A stretch of DNA of 64,000 nt from Yamagishiella unicocca (GCA_003116995.1 BDSL01000077.1:474192-538191); one strand, 5' to 3'; numbered from the stretch's first letter, positions 42,043 to 54,009 are shown. The notes: generated by a model from the letters alone, not told the origin. Program-made: numbers and translations.

Positions 42043-43089
42043 CCCTATGGCAGCCAAATCGTCGTAAAGGGCCCCTAGGAGTCGTAACGACGTTACGAGG
42101 GTGTTACGACTCCAACGACTGTTTAAGTAGTTAACGTACCTAACGTCTTATAAAGAACTAAAAGCCTCGTAAACAGTTACGAACTTAGGATCTTAAACCC
42201 TGCTTAAGACGGTATAAGTAGTTAACCTACCTAACGTCTTATAAAGAACTAAAAGCCTCGTAAACAGTTACGAGTTACGACTCGTAAGACCCTTACGAGC
42301 ACTCTTATGAATGCTGTTATGACGCATTGAGGCGGATGCCATTATCAGAGATTTCATTCGTTACATTATGACGCATTGAGGCGGATGCCATTATCAGAGA
42401 TTTCATTCGTTACACGGTGGCCTGTCGTCATCTAACACTGCGGAAGACCGGACCAGTCTACCGCCGCCCTTGGCGGGCACACCGGTCTACCTCGACCGGC
42501 CCGACCGGCCCGGTCTACCTCTCGCTGCCCTTCACCGGCCCGGTCTATCTACCTCTGCCCATAACCGGCCCGGTCTCGCGGCCCTCGACTGCCCTGGTCT
42601 ACCTCTCGCTGCCCTTCACCGGCCCGGTCTACCTCTGCCCATAACCGGCCCGGTCTCGCGGCCCTCGACCGGCCTGGTCTACCTCTCGCTGCCCTTCACC
42701 GGCCCGGTCTAACTCTGCCCATAACCGGCCCGGTCTCACGGCCTCGAACGGCCCGGTCTACCCATCGCTGCCCTTGACAGGCCTGGTCTAACACTGCCCA
42801 TAACCGGCCCGGTCTATCGCCTCCCACGACGCCTACGTAGCAGCAACGAGGCTAGCAGGCAGACGACCTGCATTGGCACCCTGAGGCTCACCAGCACCAC
42901 GTCCACCATGGCTTTCACTGCGGCCTCCACCAGCAAGAAGTACGCCAGTTGACGGGGCAGAACCTGAGTACACACAGTAGTGTTATGTGTGTCCTTTTTG
43001 GGCGGGGCCCCAGCGCGAAGCGCCTCGGGGGGCCCCGCCCCCTAGGGTTGCCCATGTCCGTGCGTCCGTGCGTCCGTGCGTGCGTGCTG
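42043..43089. repeat. 1,047 bp copy-A-specific segment made of nested tandem repeats
   Basis: It is absent from copy B at 61158, where GTCAACTG joins ACGTAGCTAC directly. It is flanked by CTG on both sides. Contents are a 91 bp duplication (42124 and 42215), a perfect 49 bp tandem (42317-42414), an 80 bp minisatellite with CCGGCCCGGTCTACCTCT (about 42480-42800), and a GC-rich hairpin at 43000-43040. No coding region or TIR is seen. Confidence 0.8.
43000..43040. repeat. GC-rich hairpin
   Basis: Arms GGGCGGGGCCCC (43000-43011) and GGGGCCCCGCCC (43029-43040) are perfect inverted repeats around a 17 base loop. Confidence 0.85.
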
Positions 43090-43914
43090 ACGTAGCTACG
43101 TGTCCATCGTTTCATGTGGGAATTTGTGTTTATCGGTGTAGATTCTCGGAGGTCAGATGAACCGTTATGGTGGCAGTTAATGGTTCCATGACGCCCTATT
43201 GATGAGCTGTCGTTATATTAGGACTTGTGTCAGGGGCGCTTCTGCGGATGACCACCACGTACGCACCATCCAGCCAGGAGCCAGCAGCCGGGCTCGAGCT
43301 TTTGGACAGGCTGCCGCCAGCCCTACCTGGTCTTGTATGTACAGTTATAAGAGTCCCTAGCAAGCCCGATCGACATGTATGCGGACGTCACAATTTTCAC
43401 ACTGCCTGCACCGAAGCCCGATCGACATGTATGCGGACGTCACAATTTTCACACTGCCTGCACCGGCGGCCGGCTGCGAGCACCATCTCGCAGCTAGCTA
43501 GGGGTAGGCAGGTAGGCCTCCAGCATTAGCATTACCGCAACTGCGTGCCGCAGCAGGCTGGACAAGCAATTCACATGACGCCATTTGTACGGCGGGTACG
43601 CGCATTTCCACTTCCGTCCATATATACGTACTTCTTCTTGAGCAAGGTTACTACGACGTACTAGTAGTCCAATTACGTTAGCGTTTCGATTTCTGAAATA
43701 CGACCGGCCGTTTATTTGCCTTTTCTGAAACGTGATGCCAACATCTGAAGGGAAGCAAATGTATAGATACGGCACAATATTATTGTCGAAAAATGGTTAC
43801 GGGTACCGCCGACGAGCAATTGGGTTTATGGATGCTTGATCGAGCAACAGGGAACCCGCATGTTTTTGGTCCCTGAAATTTAATAGGAAGAAGGTACGGT
43901 GTCCGCAATCCTGG

Positions 43915-44320
43915 GCGAACCCAGGACAAGAAGAGGGGCCCATGCCCGGGCCTCACTATATGTGGCAGGGCCGGGCGGCGGGGCTGGACCCAGCAGACGC
44001 CCCCAAGGGCACAGGAAAGCTTGCCAAACGCTAACACAGAGACGCCGGGCAAACCCAGAATAAGCTGGGGACCCAGAACGAAACCGTACCGTTACGACAA
44101 GTAAGGGAGGGCTAGCTGCCAGCAGCAGACGCCCCAAAAGTAAGGCACAGGTAGGGAAACATTTCGCACCCACCCAGCCAGCGCGCCCAAGACGGCGGAG
44201 CCCCAACAAAAAATACAACCCAGGCATCCCAAGGCCTACCGCCGGAAAAGACGGTGGGACCACTGCGTCCAGCCAATACCAGCCCGGACCGACGGGCCCC
44301 CAAAATGCGCAAAAATGTTG
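43915..44320. repeat. ~400 bp dispersed repeat, copy in duplication A
   Basis: It is near-identical to 61915-62320 because of the duplication, and shares ordered blocks with 29930-30260. Confidence 0.5.
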
Positions 44321-45100
44321 TTGTTGCATATTACCGCTGAGTGCAATCCATGCGCGCGTGCTCCTATGACTGCACCCGTTCATCATGGAAAGCGCCTGCT
44401 GCTAAACGTTCGGTCCTGCTGGATTGCACGAGGAATGGGCCATAACTTGGAAGTACACTAGTGGGGCCATACATGACACACAGCGCACACGCGAAGGTAT
44501 CAACGTTGCTAATCCTGGCACCAGCCGAACACGCATATACTGCATACCGGTATACGAGCGAGGCTGCGTGCCTGCGTCATGCTGCCGCCATGGCTCGTCA
44601 TGCATGGATGCACCCCCCATAGTGTTCCCGGACATTGATACCTTCACCTGAAGCTGGAATTGCCAAATCCGGCTGAAGTAAGGGAGTTCGACGTTGGGAC
44701 GTAAGCTAGGCCGCGGCTAGCCCCTATGCTATCCGCCGCATGAAGCTGATTCGACCAAAACGCCACCCCATTTTCTGTCGGCATTGCTGGATGGGCGACT
44801 TTCTTGAGTAATATATCTAATTATACGAATACTGAAGCATTAATCTCTGTGTGGGTCGCAAAAGCGCAAATAATTGCCCGGTGATAGCGCCAGGTAAACT
44901 CCGTTTGTGTATGACCACGCAGCATATTTCCCTTGTCATACGCTGTAGGATTACCGCCTCCGCGCGGAGGCAATATGCTCAATTGCCGTAGGCGCACATC
45001 CGAGGGTACCGGTAGTCTAACAGCCGCGAATAAATGGGGTGCCACACATGTCGCCTTATGACTCATCTGAAGCCGCAGGATGTGAGATCCTTAACAACAG

Positions 45101-45363
45101 GACAGGACTGCACACCTAGAATTCGGCGACTTGCCGGGATACCGGAAATTGGCTGCGTTGTTCGGCCGAGGTAGCCCAACCGTCTTCTTGCAGGTAAGCA
45201 ACGCAACGCCATAGGGGCATCAAAGGTAAATTATTCAACCAGCTATGCCGATTTGCAGCATCAACGTGCTTGGAACGAGGAGGGCAGAACCGCAGCCGGA
45301 AGCCAGTCCCAGGGCCTGGGCCTGGGCTTGGCACAATGCTTTACTTCCTGCTTCAAGTTGTAA
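45101..45363 (+). CDS. Last two exons of an unknown gene (duplication copy A)
   Basis: Exon 45101-45193 (acceptor TTAACAACAG, donor CAG|GTAAGC, 31 codons) contains FGDLPGYRKLAALFGRGSP. Exon 45259-45363 (acceptor TTTGCAG, 35 codons) contains QRAWNEEGRTAAGSQSQ and ends FTSCFKL. Phases match (0/0), and the TAA stop is part of a TGTAA motif at 45359-45363. Both exons, splice sites and stop are preserved in copy B (63113-63374), with only one amino-acid change in the last exon (F to V) that I could find. Upstream coding-like pieces exist at about 44420-44500 (EEWAITWKYTSGAIHD) and 44650-44700 (LELPNPAEVREFDVG), but I could not connect them. The family is unknown. Confidence 0.45.
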
Positions 45364-45611
45364 CATGGATTTTCAAGTTGTAATTTCATCCAACTTGCTG
45401 AGAATATACGGTACACAATTTAGGAAAGTAGAAACCATCGATACGGCTATGCACCCGGCAAGCAGCAGATTGGGCCATCATCCGCAATAGAAGAGGATTA
45501 CACGATTGTTTACCTGCACCATATGTCCACGGGCCAGAGGCGTACATACGAACAAGCTACCCGACAACGCAGCACTATTTCGTGTACTTGCTCTATAGCT
45601 CAGTTCCTCAG

Positions 45612-45812
45612 ACGAGATTAGATATTGAGCGCCACGAACATACACTCATGACCACTCCTTCATGGCGGATGGTTTCGTGCGATAGCGCCGTCTACGCCTC
45701 GACGCATTGGAACTGTCGGGACGGAAACAGGGACACTCTACTGCGACGATTACTCCTTAAGGCGGCAAGGGAAGCGGATGAGACTCATGCCCGACCACAG
45801 TCAATCCGTTTG
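45612..45812 (+). CDS. Conserved coding exon, unknown product (duplication copy A)
   Basis: This 67-codon exon lies between TTCCTCAG and a CGTTTG|GTAAGC donor, and contains RHEHTLMTTPSWRMV and LLLKAAREADETHARP. The same exon is at 63623-63823 with one residue change (L to V). If the donor is not used, the frame stops at a TAA inside TGTAA at about 45841-45845. It is either the last exon of the gene at 45101 or part of a gene continuing to 46734. Confidence 0.4.
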
Positions 45813-46733
45813 GTAAGCACGTCTCCGCATCTTGCTGCACTGTAAATGTCGTCGCGGTGCCTGCTGCGACACTCCGCACCCAGCAGCCAGGCACAGCCTT
45901 GCAAAGTAAAATGCATCACTTTGGTCACATCATGGTCGCCCTCACTCGTCCAATCATCAGTCCTAACGTACGGTCCACTCCCCCTGCTTGCCGCGCCCAC
46001 CTGCTCATCCTTCGGAATACCAGCAGCCCCACTGGCGTCACGGATCAAACTTGTGGGACTGCAGCGGCCGCCCTACGAAAGTGGCCACGCCGTTACTGCT
46101 GTCAACGGTGTTGCGGGCCTCCAGGCTTGCGTCCGTTCCGGGATCCTCTGGCGCCGGTGGTCACTTGACACCACCGAGCGCGCGACGTCCCGCCCAACTC
46201 AACGGTGGCATCCAGCATCAGGGTCACCCGGTTGCCTCGCCAGGCGGCGCCGCGAGCACCTCGGCGCAGGTCGCGCGCGCAGCCCACCTGCATAGCGCGG
46301 CTGCATCACGCAGGTGGGTGCCGGCCGTGTAATACCTCCCTCGCGACGCTTGGTTCATGCACGTCGCCGGCGCGGACAACACATCAAGCCCCAGCTTCGC
46401 ACTCCCTAGCCCCGTTACAGCTCCTCACCATCACTCCTGCTCGCTGCCTGTTTGTCACCCTCCACGCGGACAGCGCGCAAAAGCTTGGGCAGCGGCCTAG
46501 GGCGGTGCACGTCGCTATGCATGTGCCCACAGGACCGCAAACTGCTATCGGGGCATATACTACCGTACACCGTGTGGCCAGCCCTTCCCAATATTGGTTC
46601 GCGCTGAGCAAAGAAGGCAGACGCCCCTCACGCCCCTCACGCCCCTTTCCCCCTCACTGCTCGCGCACGCGCTCACAGTCGGGTACCGCCTGATTTTTTT
46701 TCGCTTTCCGCCCCTCACATACCAAAACCGCAG

Positions 46734-47862
46734 CTTCATTGGTCCCACGGACGCCCAAGGAGCTTGGGCGGCGCGACAGGACCACCAGCTCGACAGCTGG
46801 CGCGATGCTGCCACAGCCACTTGGGTGGCTGGCGATGTCATCGGCGTTGATTACTACTCGTATGGAAGTATGACGCACATCGTCGACGTATACGAAGATA
46901 CGGCCCGCATTGTGCCTATTGACATCAGTACCGACACCAGCCTTTCCACGGGATCCTTCTTATTCGAAGCAGCTTCTGCTCGGGAGGTCCGGGCTGTGCC
47001 GCCCGCCGGCGGCTGCCTTTTCGCGCCGTATCGACAGCAGCCGATGGCGCCGCCGGCGGGGGCCAGCAGCGAATTGCCATTGTGCGGTCAACGCGCCTCA
47101 TCAGGCTGCGGTCTCCCCCAGCAGCTGAGCCCCATACAAGAGGACTGGCAGGCCGAATGGCAGCACCAGGCCCAGCCGCAGCCGCAGCCGCAGCGGAATG
47201 GCGCCGGCCTGGAGCTTATGGTCATGCAGCAAGCCAGCATCGATACCGGTGCTGACGCCGCCGGAAGCTCTCTAACAGCACAGCATCGGGCCCTGATGGC
47301 CCAGCTCACCACCGCCTCCTCCAAGGAGATCATCGGCGTTGGCGTTTCCCAGGGGGCTCGAATGGGCGCAGGAGAACCTCGTCCCCGCCGCAGCGCCGGC
47401 AGCAGCACCGGCAGCAGCAGCCAGTGCATGACCGCCAGCGCATCGACGTGCAGCAGCACCACCAGCGCCAGCAACGGCGTCGAGCTAGAAGGTTGGGGCT
47501 CGCCACGCGCGCTGCACTCCGTAACCGTCCCCGTCCGGGCCGCAGTGTGGTGGGGCAGGGTCCACTCGATATCCAGCCCAGCGGTCATCTTCGCAGCCGA
47601 CTACATCACCAGCTCCGCTGGCGGCGGCGGCGGCGCGCGTCCAGCCCCTGAGTCCAGCCCTTCGCTCCGAAACCTGTTGCCGCGGGCGCCAGTGCCCGCT
47701 GCAGAAGTAACCGGAGTGTTCGCGGCGGCGAAGGCTCGCCTCCGCTCCTACCTGCGGCGCCACCAGCGCCGGGTGACGCAGGGCGGCGGAGCCGCTACGG
47801 GCGTCGATCGGGCCCCGGAAGCCGCCGTACCTGTCGCTGCGGTCCAGGGGGGGAGGCGCTGA
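46734..47862 (+). CDS. Uncharacterised protein, large 3' exon
   Basis: The frame is open from an ACCGCAG acceptor at 46733 to a stop at 47862 (about 375 codons). The N-terminal part is well-folded in character: GPTDAQGAWAARQDHQLDSW, VAGDVIGVDYYSYGSMTHI, VYEDTARIVPIDIS. The GDVIG.D..SYG pattern loosely recalls SPRY/B30.2 domains, but this is weak. The rest is low-complexity Gln/Pro, Ser/Thr and Ala-rich, with a WWGRVHSISSPAVIFAADYI segment and a basic KARLRSYLRRHQRR segment near the end. An overlapping antisense frame (48270-47485) is long but low complexity. No upstream exon is firmly linked. Confidence 0.45.
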
Positions 47863-49554
47863 CGTGTCAGCCGCGTGCAGTGGAGTTGAACCTTTGGCTT
47901 TTGGCACGCCGCTGCCATCACCGCCGCCGCAGCCGCCACCGCCGCCACCGCCGCCGCTGCCGCCGCCGCCAACGTAATCCGCTCGGCTCCAGCGAGCAAG
48001 TCCCCACCTCCCACAGGAGACCCAGCGTCCTGGAGGAGGTGGTGGTGGTGGTGCGCCCTCTGACCTGGCGGCGCGCGAAGTGACTACGGTGCGGGTTCGC
48101 TCAGAGAGCGTCTCGCGTCCTGGCATGCGGCTCGCTCTCATTAAAGACGCGCCCATGCTCGCGGGCGATGTCACGAGCTGCCGGAGGAGAGGGCAGCCCA
48201 GCAGGGCCCGCTTGTTCGGTAGCGACGACGCCAGCAGCAGCGCTGGCGAGCCGCCGCTCCGGCAGGCCATGGCGGTACGACACGGGCGGTGTCGTACCGC
48301 CCGCGCCAGCAGGCAATGTCAAGGTGGTGTTGCAGCGGCTTGCTGACCCAGCCCGGGGGTCTGTGGATGAGGCCCTGATGATCGGGCTGGTGCGGGAGGT
48401 CAGCGGTACGGTGTGGAGTGCCCCTTCCACTGCCCGCCTTCCCTCATCAGGGGTGCCTGCAAAGGAGGGGAAGCTGGATGGCGCGGCTGCGGACGTCGAA
48501 GGCAGCGCATCGCTGCGGCAGCTTTTGTGTCATGGGTATTGTTGTCTCTTGCTGCGTGGTGATGGCTTGGGAGGGACGGCCGTTGGCGGACGCTTTCTGA
48601 GGACGGAACCCAGACGTGTATGTGCTTGATGTGTGTTCGTGCGTGTTGTGTGTATTTAAGGCGTCTCAGGCGCAACGAAATGCAGATTTAGACGTATGGT
48701 GAGCTCCGGGAGTTGCTCGGTTTAATGTGTGATGCTCATGTTGGTGACTTAAGAAACAGCCAGCAGCCGCGTCGTCCCCGCCGTGGACAAATAGTCTGCT
48801 GTAGATGGATTTCACTGTTGTGTCTTCACTGTGCGTACACCCTGTGTACCTGTCTGCGGGTCCTTCGCCGCGTCAGGGGCTTAAATGAACTTTAGTTAGC
48901 GGCTGCTTGCGTGAGTACGGTCCGGCGGACCGCCATTGGTTCGTACGACATGGTACGACTATGAAGAGCATCGAAGTGGTCTGATCCTTTCCTTCTTTAT
49001 TGCCTGCTAAGCTTGAAATTAAAGCAAAGTGGGCGCGTTCTAGTGCTTCCCGTGCACAGCATTGGTGCGAGGGATGTGTGGTCAAGGTTGGTCGTGTGAG
49101 CCTGGTTTGCGGTCGTTCGATGATGCACCGTAGTAGCTTCGATGATTAACCGAAGGATGCGACGAAAGGGGGTCATGCAGCACACCGCATGTCCCGCATG
49201 GCCCTTATGTCATTGATGCTTAGTAGACCCCCCTGGGGGCGCTGTCATCGTCTCCGCGCTCTAAGTAGCAAATGGGTCGCCAAGTTTTCGCCAAGTTATA
49301 TTTTCAAGAATACCAAAGTGCAATCCAGGAGCCGACACGGCCAACAGCTGAACCTCGTGTGTGGGTGCTGCTCGGTGTCTTATCGTAAGCTGCTGCATGG
49401 AGAATGTGTGCGAGTTTGGCGGTGCAATTTCATGTTCAGTGCTGTGCGTATTTAATCATCTCGGTAATGGGCTCCTGGAGGTGACCATTCACCCTTGCAT
49501 TCATCAGTTGCTGGACCAATTGCTGGATCCTGTGTTCAATGGCTGGTTCCTGTG
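47863..49554. other. Coding-like fragments and flank, unresolved
   Basis: 47885-47975 reads as a Pro-rich run, and 48168-48629 is open on the plus strand with a plausible segment (GNVKVVLQRLADPARGSVD, DEALMIGLVREVSG). These may be further exons of the gene at 46734. A perfect hairpin lies at 48272-48300. From 48630 to 49554 I see nothing. Confidence 0.3.
48272..48300. repeat. Perfect 12 bp inverted repeat
   Basis: GCGGTACGACAC and GTGTCGTACCGC flank a 5 base loop (GGGCG). Confidence 0.9.
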
Positions 49555-49735
49555 GTGAAGGGCTGGCTCCTGTGGTCAACTGCTGGATCCTGTGGTGAAG
49601 GGCTGGTTCCTGTGGTCAACTACTGGATCCTGTGGTCAACTGCTGGATCCTGTGGTCAGTTGCTGGATCCTGTGGTCAACTGCTGGATCCTGTGGTCAAT
49701 TGTTGGATCTTGTGGTCAAGTGCTGGATCTCCTGG
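49555..49735. repeat. 20 bp minisatellite, about 9 units
   Basis: The unit CTGGATCCTGTGGTCAACTG varies slightly (GGTTCC, GTGAAG, CAATTG forms). Its open frame is a by-product of the 60 bp (3 x 20) periodicity. Confidence 0.9.
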
Positions 49736-52084
49736 TCGTAGCTGCTCTTGTATACTAGCGCAACCCGCGTTGTCGAACCAGTGCGGTAGCATCGGTACCT
49801 TCATTTCAGAAGGCAGGAGGTGCAATTCCGACATGAATGGCTCTTTACAGATGAAGGAGCCACACTAGGTGGCCTAGAGAACGACCCGTGGGTCCGTGGT
49901 TGGGGGAAGCGGTTTGCCACGCGGGCGGCCCCGGTTGGAGGCCGTTGTGGTGAGCGGCCTGGACCTCAGCCGGCTGCGCGGAGCATGTGTAAGCGTTGTG
50001 TCTGGTTCAGCCCAGCCCTTCAGCAGTTCCTCCGCAGCGTTAAACCCGTCATTGCCCCCGTGGGGCCCCCGCGCCAGGCCTTGACGGCCTAAAAGCTGCG
50101 TCGCCGTACAAGCATGCACTTAGCTATTTGTCCTCCCTGGAGGCCTGAGTGCTCGCGGCAACGCCACGCGTACACACTTGTCATTATTAGTCGGTAACAG
50201 TCCAAGCGCAAATCATAACCGGCGCAACATGACACTGCAACGTCAGTACGAGACGCACACACACGCACACACTAGGCGGCTACGCCCCGCTAATATTTTT
50301 GAGTTATTAGGGTTTATGCTTCCGGTCCACAGTTTGCGCCCCAGCTCGCCAGGCTATGCCGCCGCCCCCCCTCCCCCTGCGTCCATGCACCTGCCTACAC
50401 GCAGCGATCACCGTAAGAATACCCTCCGCTCAAGCTCGTTCGCGTACGCTGACGCGGCCAGCCCTCAGGCCTTCCCGGTGACCCCTCATGATGTTCCTAA
50501 CACCCTAGTTAGATGTTGGGAACGGCCCCTCACCGACGCCGCCAACCGCCGTGCCATCATGCCCTCCCCCGCCACGCCAAGGACACCCCGCCTCGCCCTC
50601 CCAACAAGCAGCGCGGCAGGCCGGTAATGGACAAGGAGAGCAGGATTTGTCAACCTATGGCACCTCTGGTACGGCACGTCATGTCACGTGTCATGTATCG
50701 TGTGCGAACGCCCTCGCGCCGCTGCGCTGCCCGCCTCTCATTCTGTGATCATCTGTGATCTGTGCTTTGGCCACCCGACCGATCCAGAAGGCCTCGCACA
50801 CATGCACGCATGCACATAGGTAAACAAACAAACACCGCACGAAAGAAGCGCGTACACCGGTTACCATACACGGCAAGTAAGCGGCCCCACGAAGGGGATG
50901 GGACCAGCCAATGTCACCTGGCGCAGCATCAGGCACCCCCCGGCGCCTAATCCTAAAACCCAAACATGCGCACGTGTTTCAGTGCACATGGGGTGGCAGC
51001 AGCCGCATCAACAGCAGCCGCAGAACTGTAACAGCAGCCGCAGCAACAGCAGCCGCAGCAACAGCAGCCGCAGCAACAGCAGCCGCAGCAACAGCAGTAA
51101 CTTTGGAGCTTAGAGCAGGAAAGCAACGACGGTGCTCAGAGGTCACAAGTGGATTTTCCCGAAATGCCATCATCCCTTCAAGACCCACGGGTCAGTCAGG
51201 TGGGGAGAAGTGCCTCCTTAGTCGTAGCCAAGCTGGTTCCTGAATAAGCCGGCCTTGACGTCGGGCTCGTCCCACATGTGCACCTCGTCCGGAAGCATCG
51301 TGAGAGGTACGCCCTTCTCCTTCATGATGTCGATATGCATTTAATGGTCTTGCATACATCGAAAAGCGCCTTTGTTTTTTGTTGCGTGGGGGAGAGAGGG
51401 GGTATGGGCGGATAGGACGGGGGCGCGAATGGGGCGTCACCAAGAGACAAAAACGTAGGTGCCATCCGTGGCGAGCAGTATGACATCGACTCCCTCACCA
51501 TCCCCCAGCCTGGAAGCCAGGAACGGTCCGGCCACAGCATCTCTGGCATGACGTGCAACGGCACGCGATAACTTCACGCTGGATTTAATACCGGTAAGGT
51601 TGAGAATATCGGCTATGTGGAGCCCTCCGAAAAGACATCCTTCAACGAATGGCTTGAAGTGATTCGGCGCACCACGCTTTCGTAGGACACAACAATGAAG
51701 CCTTTGATGTCATGGACTCGGCAAAGTGGACTTTGCAACAATGTCAGTCGTTGCGTTCAAGCGAAACGCAGTGCCGTACGTTGGCCACTTCTGCCATTCC
51801 TGCCACATTCTGCCACTTGCCATCTATCACTTGCCAGCTTAAATGTTAGTATACCCAGTACCCTGTTGTTAAACGCCGTCGTGCTTGGTACCCTTTCTCT
51901 GCTGACCTCATCTCACAGGCCTAGACCCTCACACAGCCTCGGAGTGCAGGCTATGTGCGTTGCTCGGTTCGGCTGAGCCAAATAATTCCGTAAAGCAACA
52001 TAAAAAGGAGGCATCTAAGTGCAAACCTTTACCGCCACACTCAACGACCCTGCTCTATCTTTTCAGTAAGGTACCACCTCATCA
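49736..52084. other. No convincing gene; short repeats
   Basis: 50999-51095 is a 15 bp tandem array (CAACAGCAGCCGCAG). Around 51225-51330 the minus strand reads a coding-like end, KEKGVPLTMLPDEVHMWDEP then GLFRNQLGYD and a stop. Around 51440-51565 both strands give plausible peptides. I could not build a consistent gene from these. Confidence 0.35.
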
Positions 52085-52789
52085 ATGTCTACAGTGAAAG
52101 ATGGACTCCAATCAGCTTCAAAGGAACTGAAGCGCCAGCGCCCGGGACAGGAGACAGAGGACATCAAGCTTCTTGGGGTCAGGTCAGAGCGCCCGCGGTC
52201 AATTAAGTTCAAGGGCGATGATGAGCAGCTGCAGAAGGACGACATTCTGGAGCTGCAGCGGGATACGGCTCTCCTCACAGACCACGATGCGCGGCGCAAA
52301 GCCAACGCTCGGCTCACGTACGAGCCCGCGGTGGTGAATGTGGCGTATGTCTTCATGGCGCGGATGATATCCGGCAAACAGACTGACGGGGCCACGGAGA
52401 AGCGGCCAGCTAACCGGTTCCTGTCTGACGACCCCAAGAACCAAGAGCTGGTGCAGCGGGTCCTACAGGCCTGCAAAAAGGAGGGCTACGACCCTGAGCA
52501 GTTCGTGGACGGGGCTGATAACAACTACGCGTTGCGGCAAGGTAAACCGGAAGGAGTTTTTTTCGGGGAGGCAACACGGGGCACTGCTCAAAGGTGCTGT
52601 GCTCTAAGCTTGCAACACATGTTGCTTCTTGGCACTCGCGCAGGATTCGTACACAACAACTCGGACGCGTGGCTGAAGCGGACTGCTGAGGACCTGCGGA
52701 CGGTCGGCGCCCTGGATCTGTTTCGGGAGTCGCACCCGTTCCAGTGCATGATTGTCGAGCACATGGACGAGATACTGGCCGTACTGTAA
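52085..52789 (+). CDS. Small two-exon gene, unknown function
   Basis: ATG 52085; exon 1 to 52541 (donor G|GTAAAC), exon 2 52644-52789 (acceptor TCGCGCAG). The junction is in phase (G|GA). The spliced product is about 200 residues, hydrophilic and Lys/Glu/Arg-rich: KELKRQRPGQETEDIKLLG, ELQRDTALLTDHDARRKAN, NQELVQRVLQACKKEGYDP, then AWLKRTAEDLRTVGALDLF and an end MDEILAVL. The 102 base intron is a multiple of three and has no stop, so retention would add 34 residues. The TAA stop lies inside a TGTAA motif (52785-52789). It sits between the two segmental copies. It may be a host gene or belong to an unrecognised element. Confidence 0.5.
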   Translation: MSTVKDGLQSASKELKRQRPGQETEDIKLLGVRSERPRSIKFKGDDEQLQKDDILELQRDTALLTDHDARRKANARLTYEPAVVNVAYVFMARMISGKQTDGATEKRPANRFLSDDPKNQELVQRVLQACKKEGYDPEQFVDGADNNYALRQGKPEGVFFGEATRGTAQRCCALSLQHMLLLGTRAGFVHNNSDAWLKRTAEDLRTVGALDLFRESHPFQCMIVEHMDEILAVL

Positions 52790-54009
52790 GGTGGGCGGTA
52801 TGAAAGTGTGTCTTGCAGCGCAAGCCAGTATATACCCGGGTTGCTCTGGGTGCAGGGTTCGCAGCTGAACAGCTCCACACTGGTCGCATGTGCTCCTCCT
52901 GAAGTCCATGCTTCAGACTGTGTACCTACACACAACCTGCATACCGTACCTGCGGGTTCACATGCTAAATCAACAGACAGAGCATGGTGCGCACAAGCGA
53001 TGATGGCGCCTCCAAGGGTTATTGGGTTTGGTTGCGCTCACCTGTACACTGTCCCTGTCCTTATGCCCCAAGGCACGTTGCCGCTGTGTGGCGAGGTGGC
53101 GGGGATGGCACTCGCTTGCACACCCAATACCAGGCCGTGAGGCGGAGGAGGTTAACATTAGCAACGTACGAGGAGATACGAGCAGATAGGAATCGGAGAT
53201 GGTGGGGAAATGGCACTGTCTTGTGGGAAGACAGCGGGCAGTTAAGTTGCCTTCGGTGGTCCTAGCTGGCACCAGGTGACGTGGGCGTGGAAGGAAGTGG
53301 CGCCTGAAGGAAGCTATCCGTTCTTCGCAAATGTATGCTGTGGAATAGCAGCCCGCTGCACATCGCTGTACCCACAGCATCGGGTGCAGGCGCTATGTGG
53401 GATTGCGGTGTAAAGTACTTCTCGCTTGAAGGCACAAGCCCTGCGTGTTAGACTCCAGCCATACAAAGCATATGGCATTCATTCATGGTTGTTACGAATC
53501 GGCGGATCAATTCTCTAGAGCTTTAGTCGAGGATCCTGGGTATACACACATAGGTGGTCCCCCACAGGAGGTCATCACCATTTCCAGCCAGGCGGGAGTT
53601 GGGGGAGCCCACCACACCCGCGGAAACTTTTGGGGCGTGACTGCGGAGTTTCGGAAGTGTTCCAAAGGGGTTACAAAGTAGCCGGTTCATACCCACGGAG
53701 GGCTCAAGGCCCAGGCAACTGTTACAAGGCGGATTTGAGTGGCTGCGTAGACGGGAAAGCCTTTTCGACAGCAGCGCTTCATTTTCAAGGCTCACCAGAT
53801 TAACGAGGCGTGAGCAGCACTATCAGGCCCATACTTCATCTTCACCTGGGAGTACCGCAGCAAGGATGATGCGTCCTTGCTCTTTAGAGAACTTTTTTGA
53901 CGAGTCCATTTTTGACGAGTTCTTTTAGACTAGAATCGAACTTCGAAAGTGATAGGTTCTCAACATCATGAGAGTATGAAGTATGATAATAATAATAACG
54001 AGTACGCTG
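52790..54009. other. No recognisable feature
   Basis: Only short unrelated frames on both strands. 53985-54000 is a short ATA/ATT run. Confidence 0.4.

Larger units (their letters stand above)
40552..45990 (+). repeat. Segmental duplication, copy A
   Basis: From CCCGCAGCTGCAGCTG at 40552, the sequence is collinear with 59800-64000 in direct orientation at high identity. Length differences come from a 120 bp segment (40921-41040) and a 1,047 bp segment (42043-43089) present only here, a 52 bp tandem duplication at 43362-43465, and many small slippage-type indels. The other copy reaches the window end, so the full length is unknown. Confidence 0.9.

Noticed and set aside
47485..48270. A 261-codon antisense gene.
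   Set aside because: It is low complexity (Gly/Ser/Arg runs) and lies opposite a plus-strand frame with better protein character.
51225..51565. A minus-strand two-exon gene ending GLFRNQLGYD.
   Set aside because: The last piece looks coding, but phases between it and the piece at 51440-51565 do not match, and the plus strand also gives a plausible peptide. It is kept only as an unresolved fragment.
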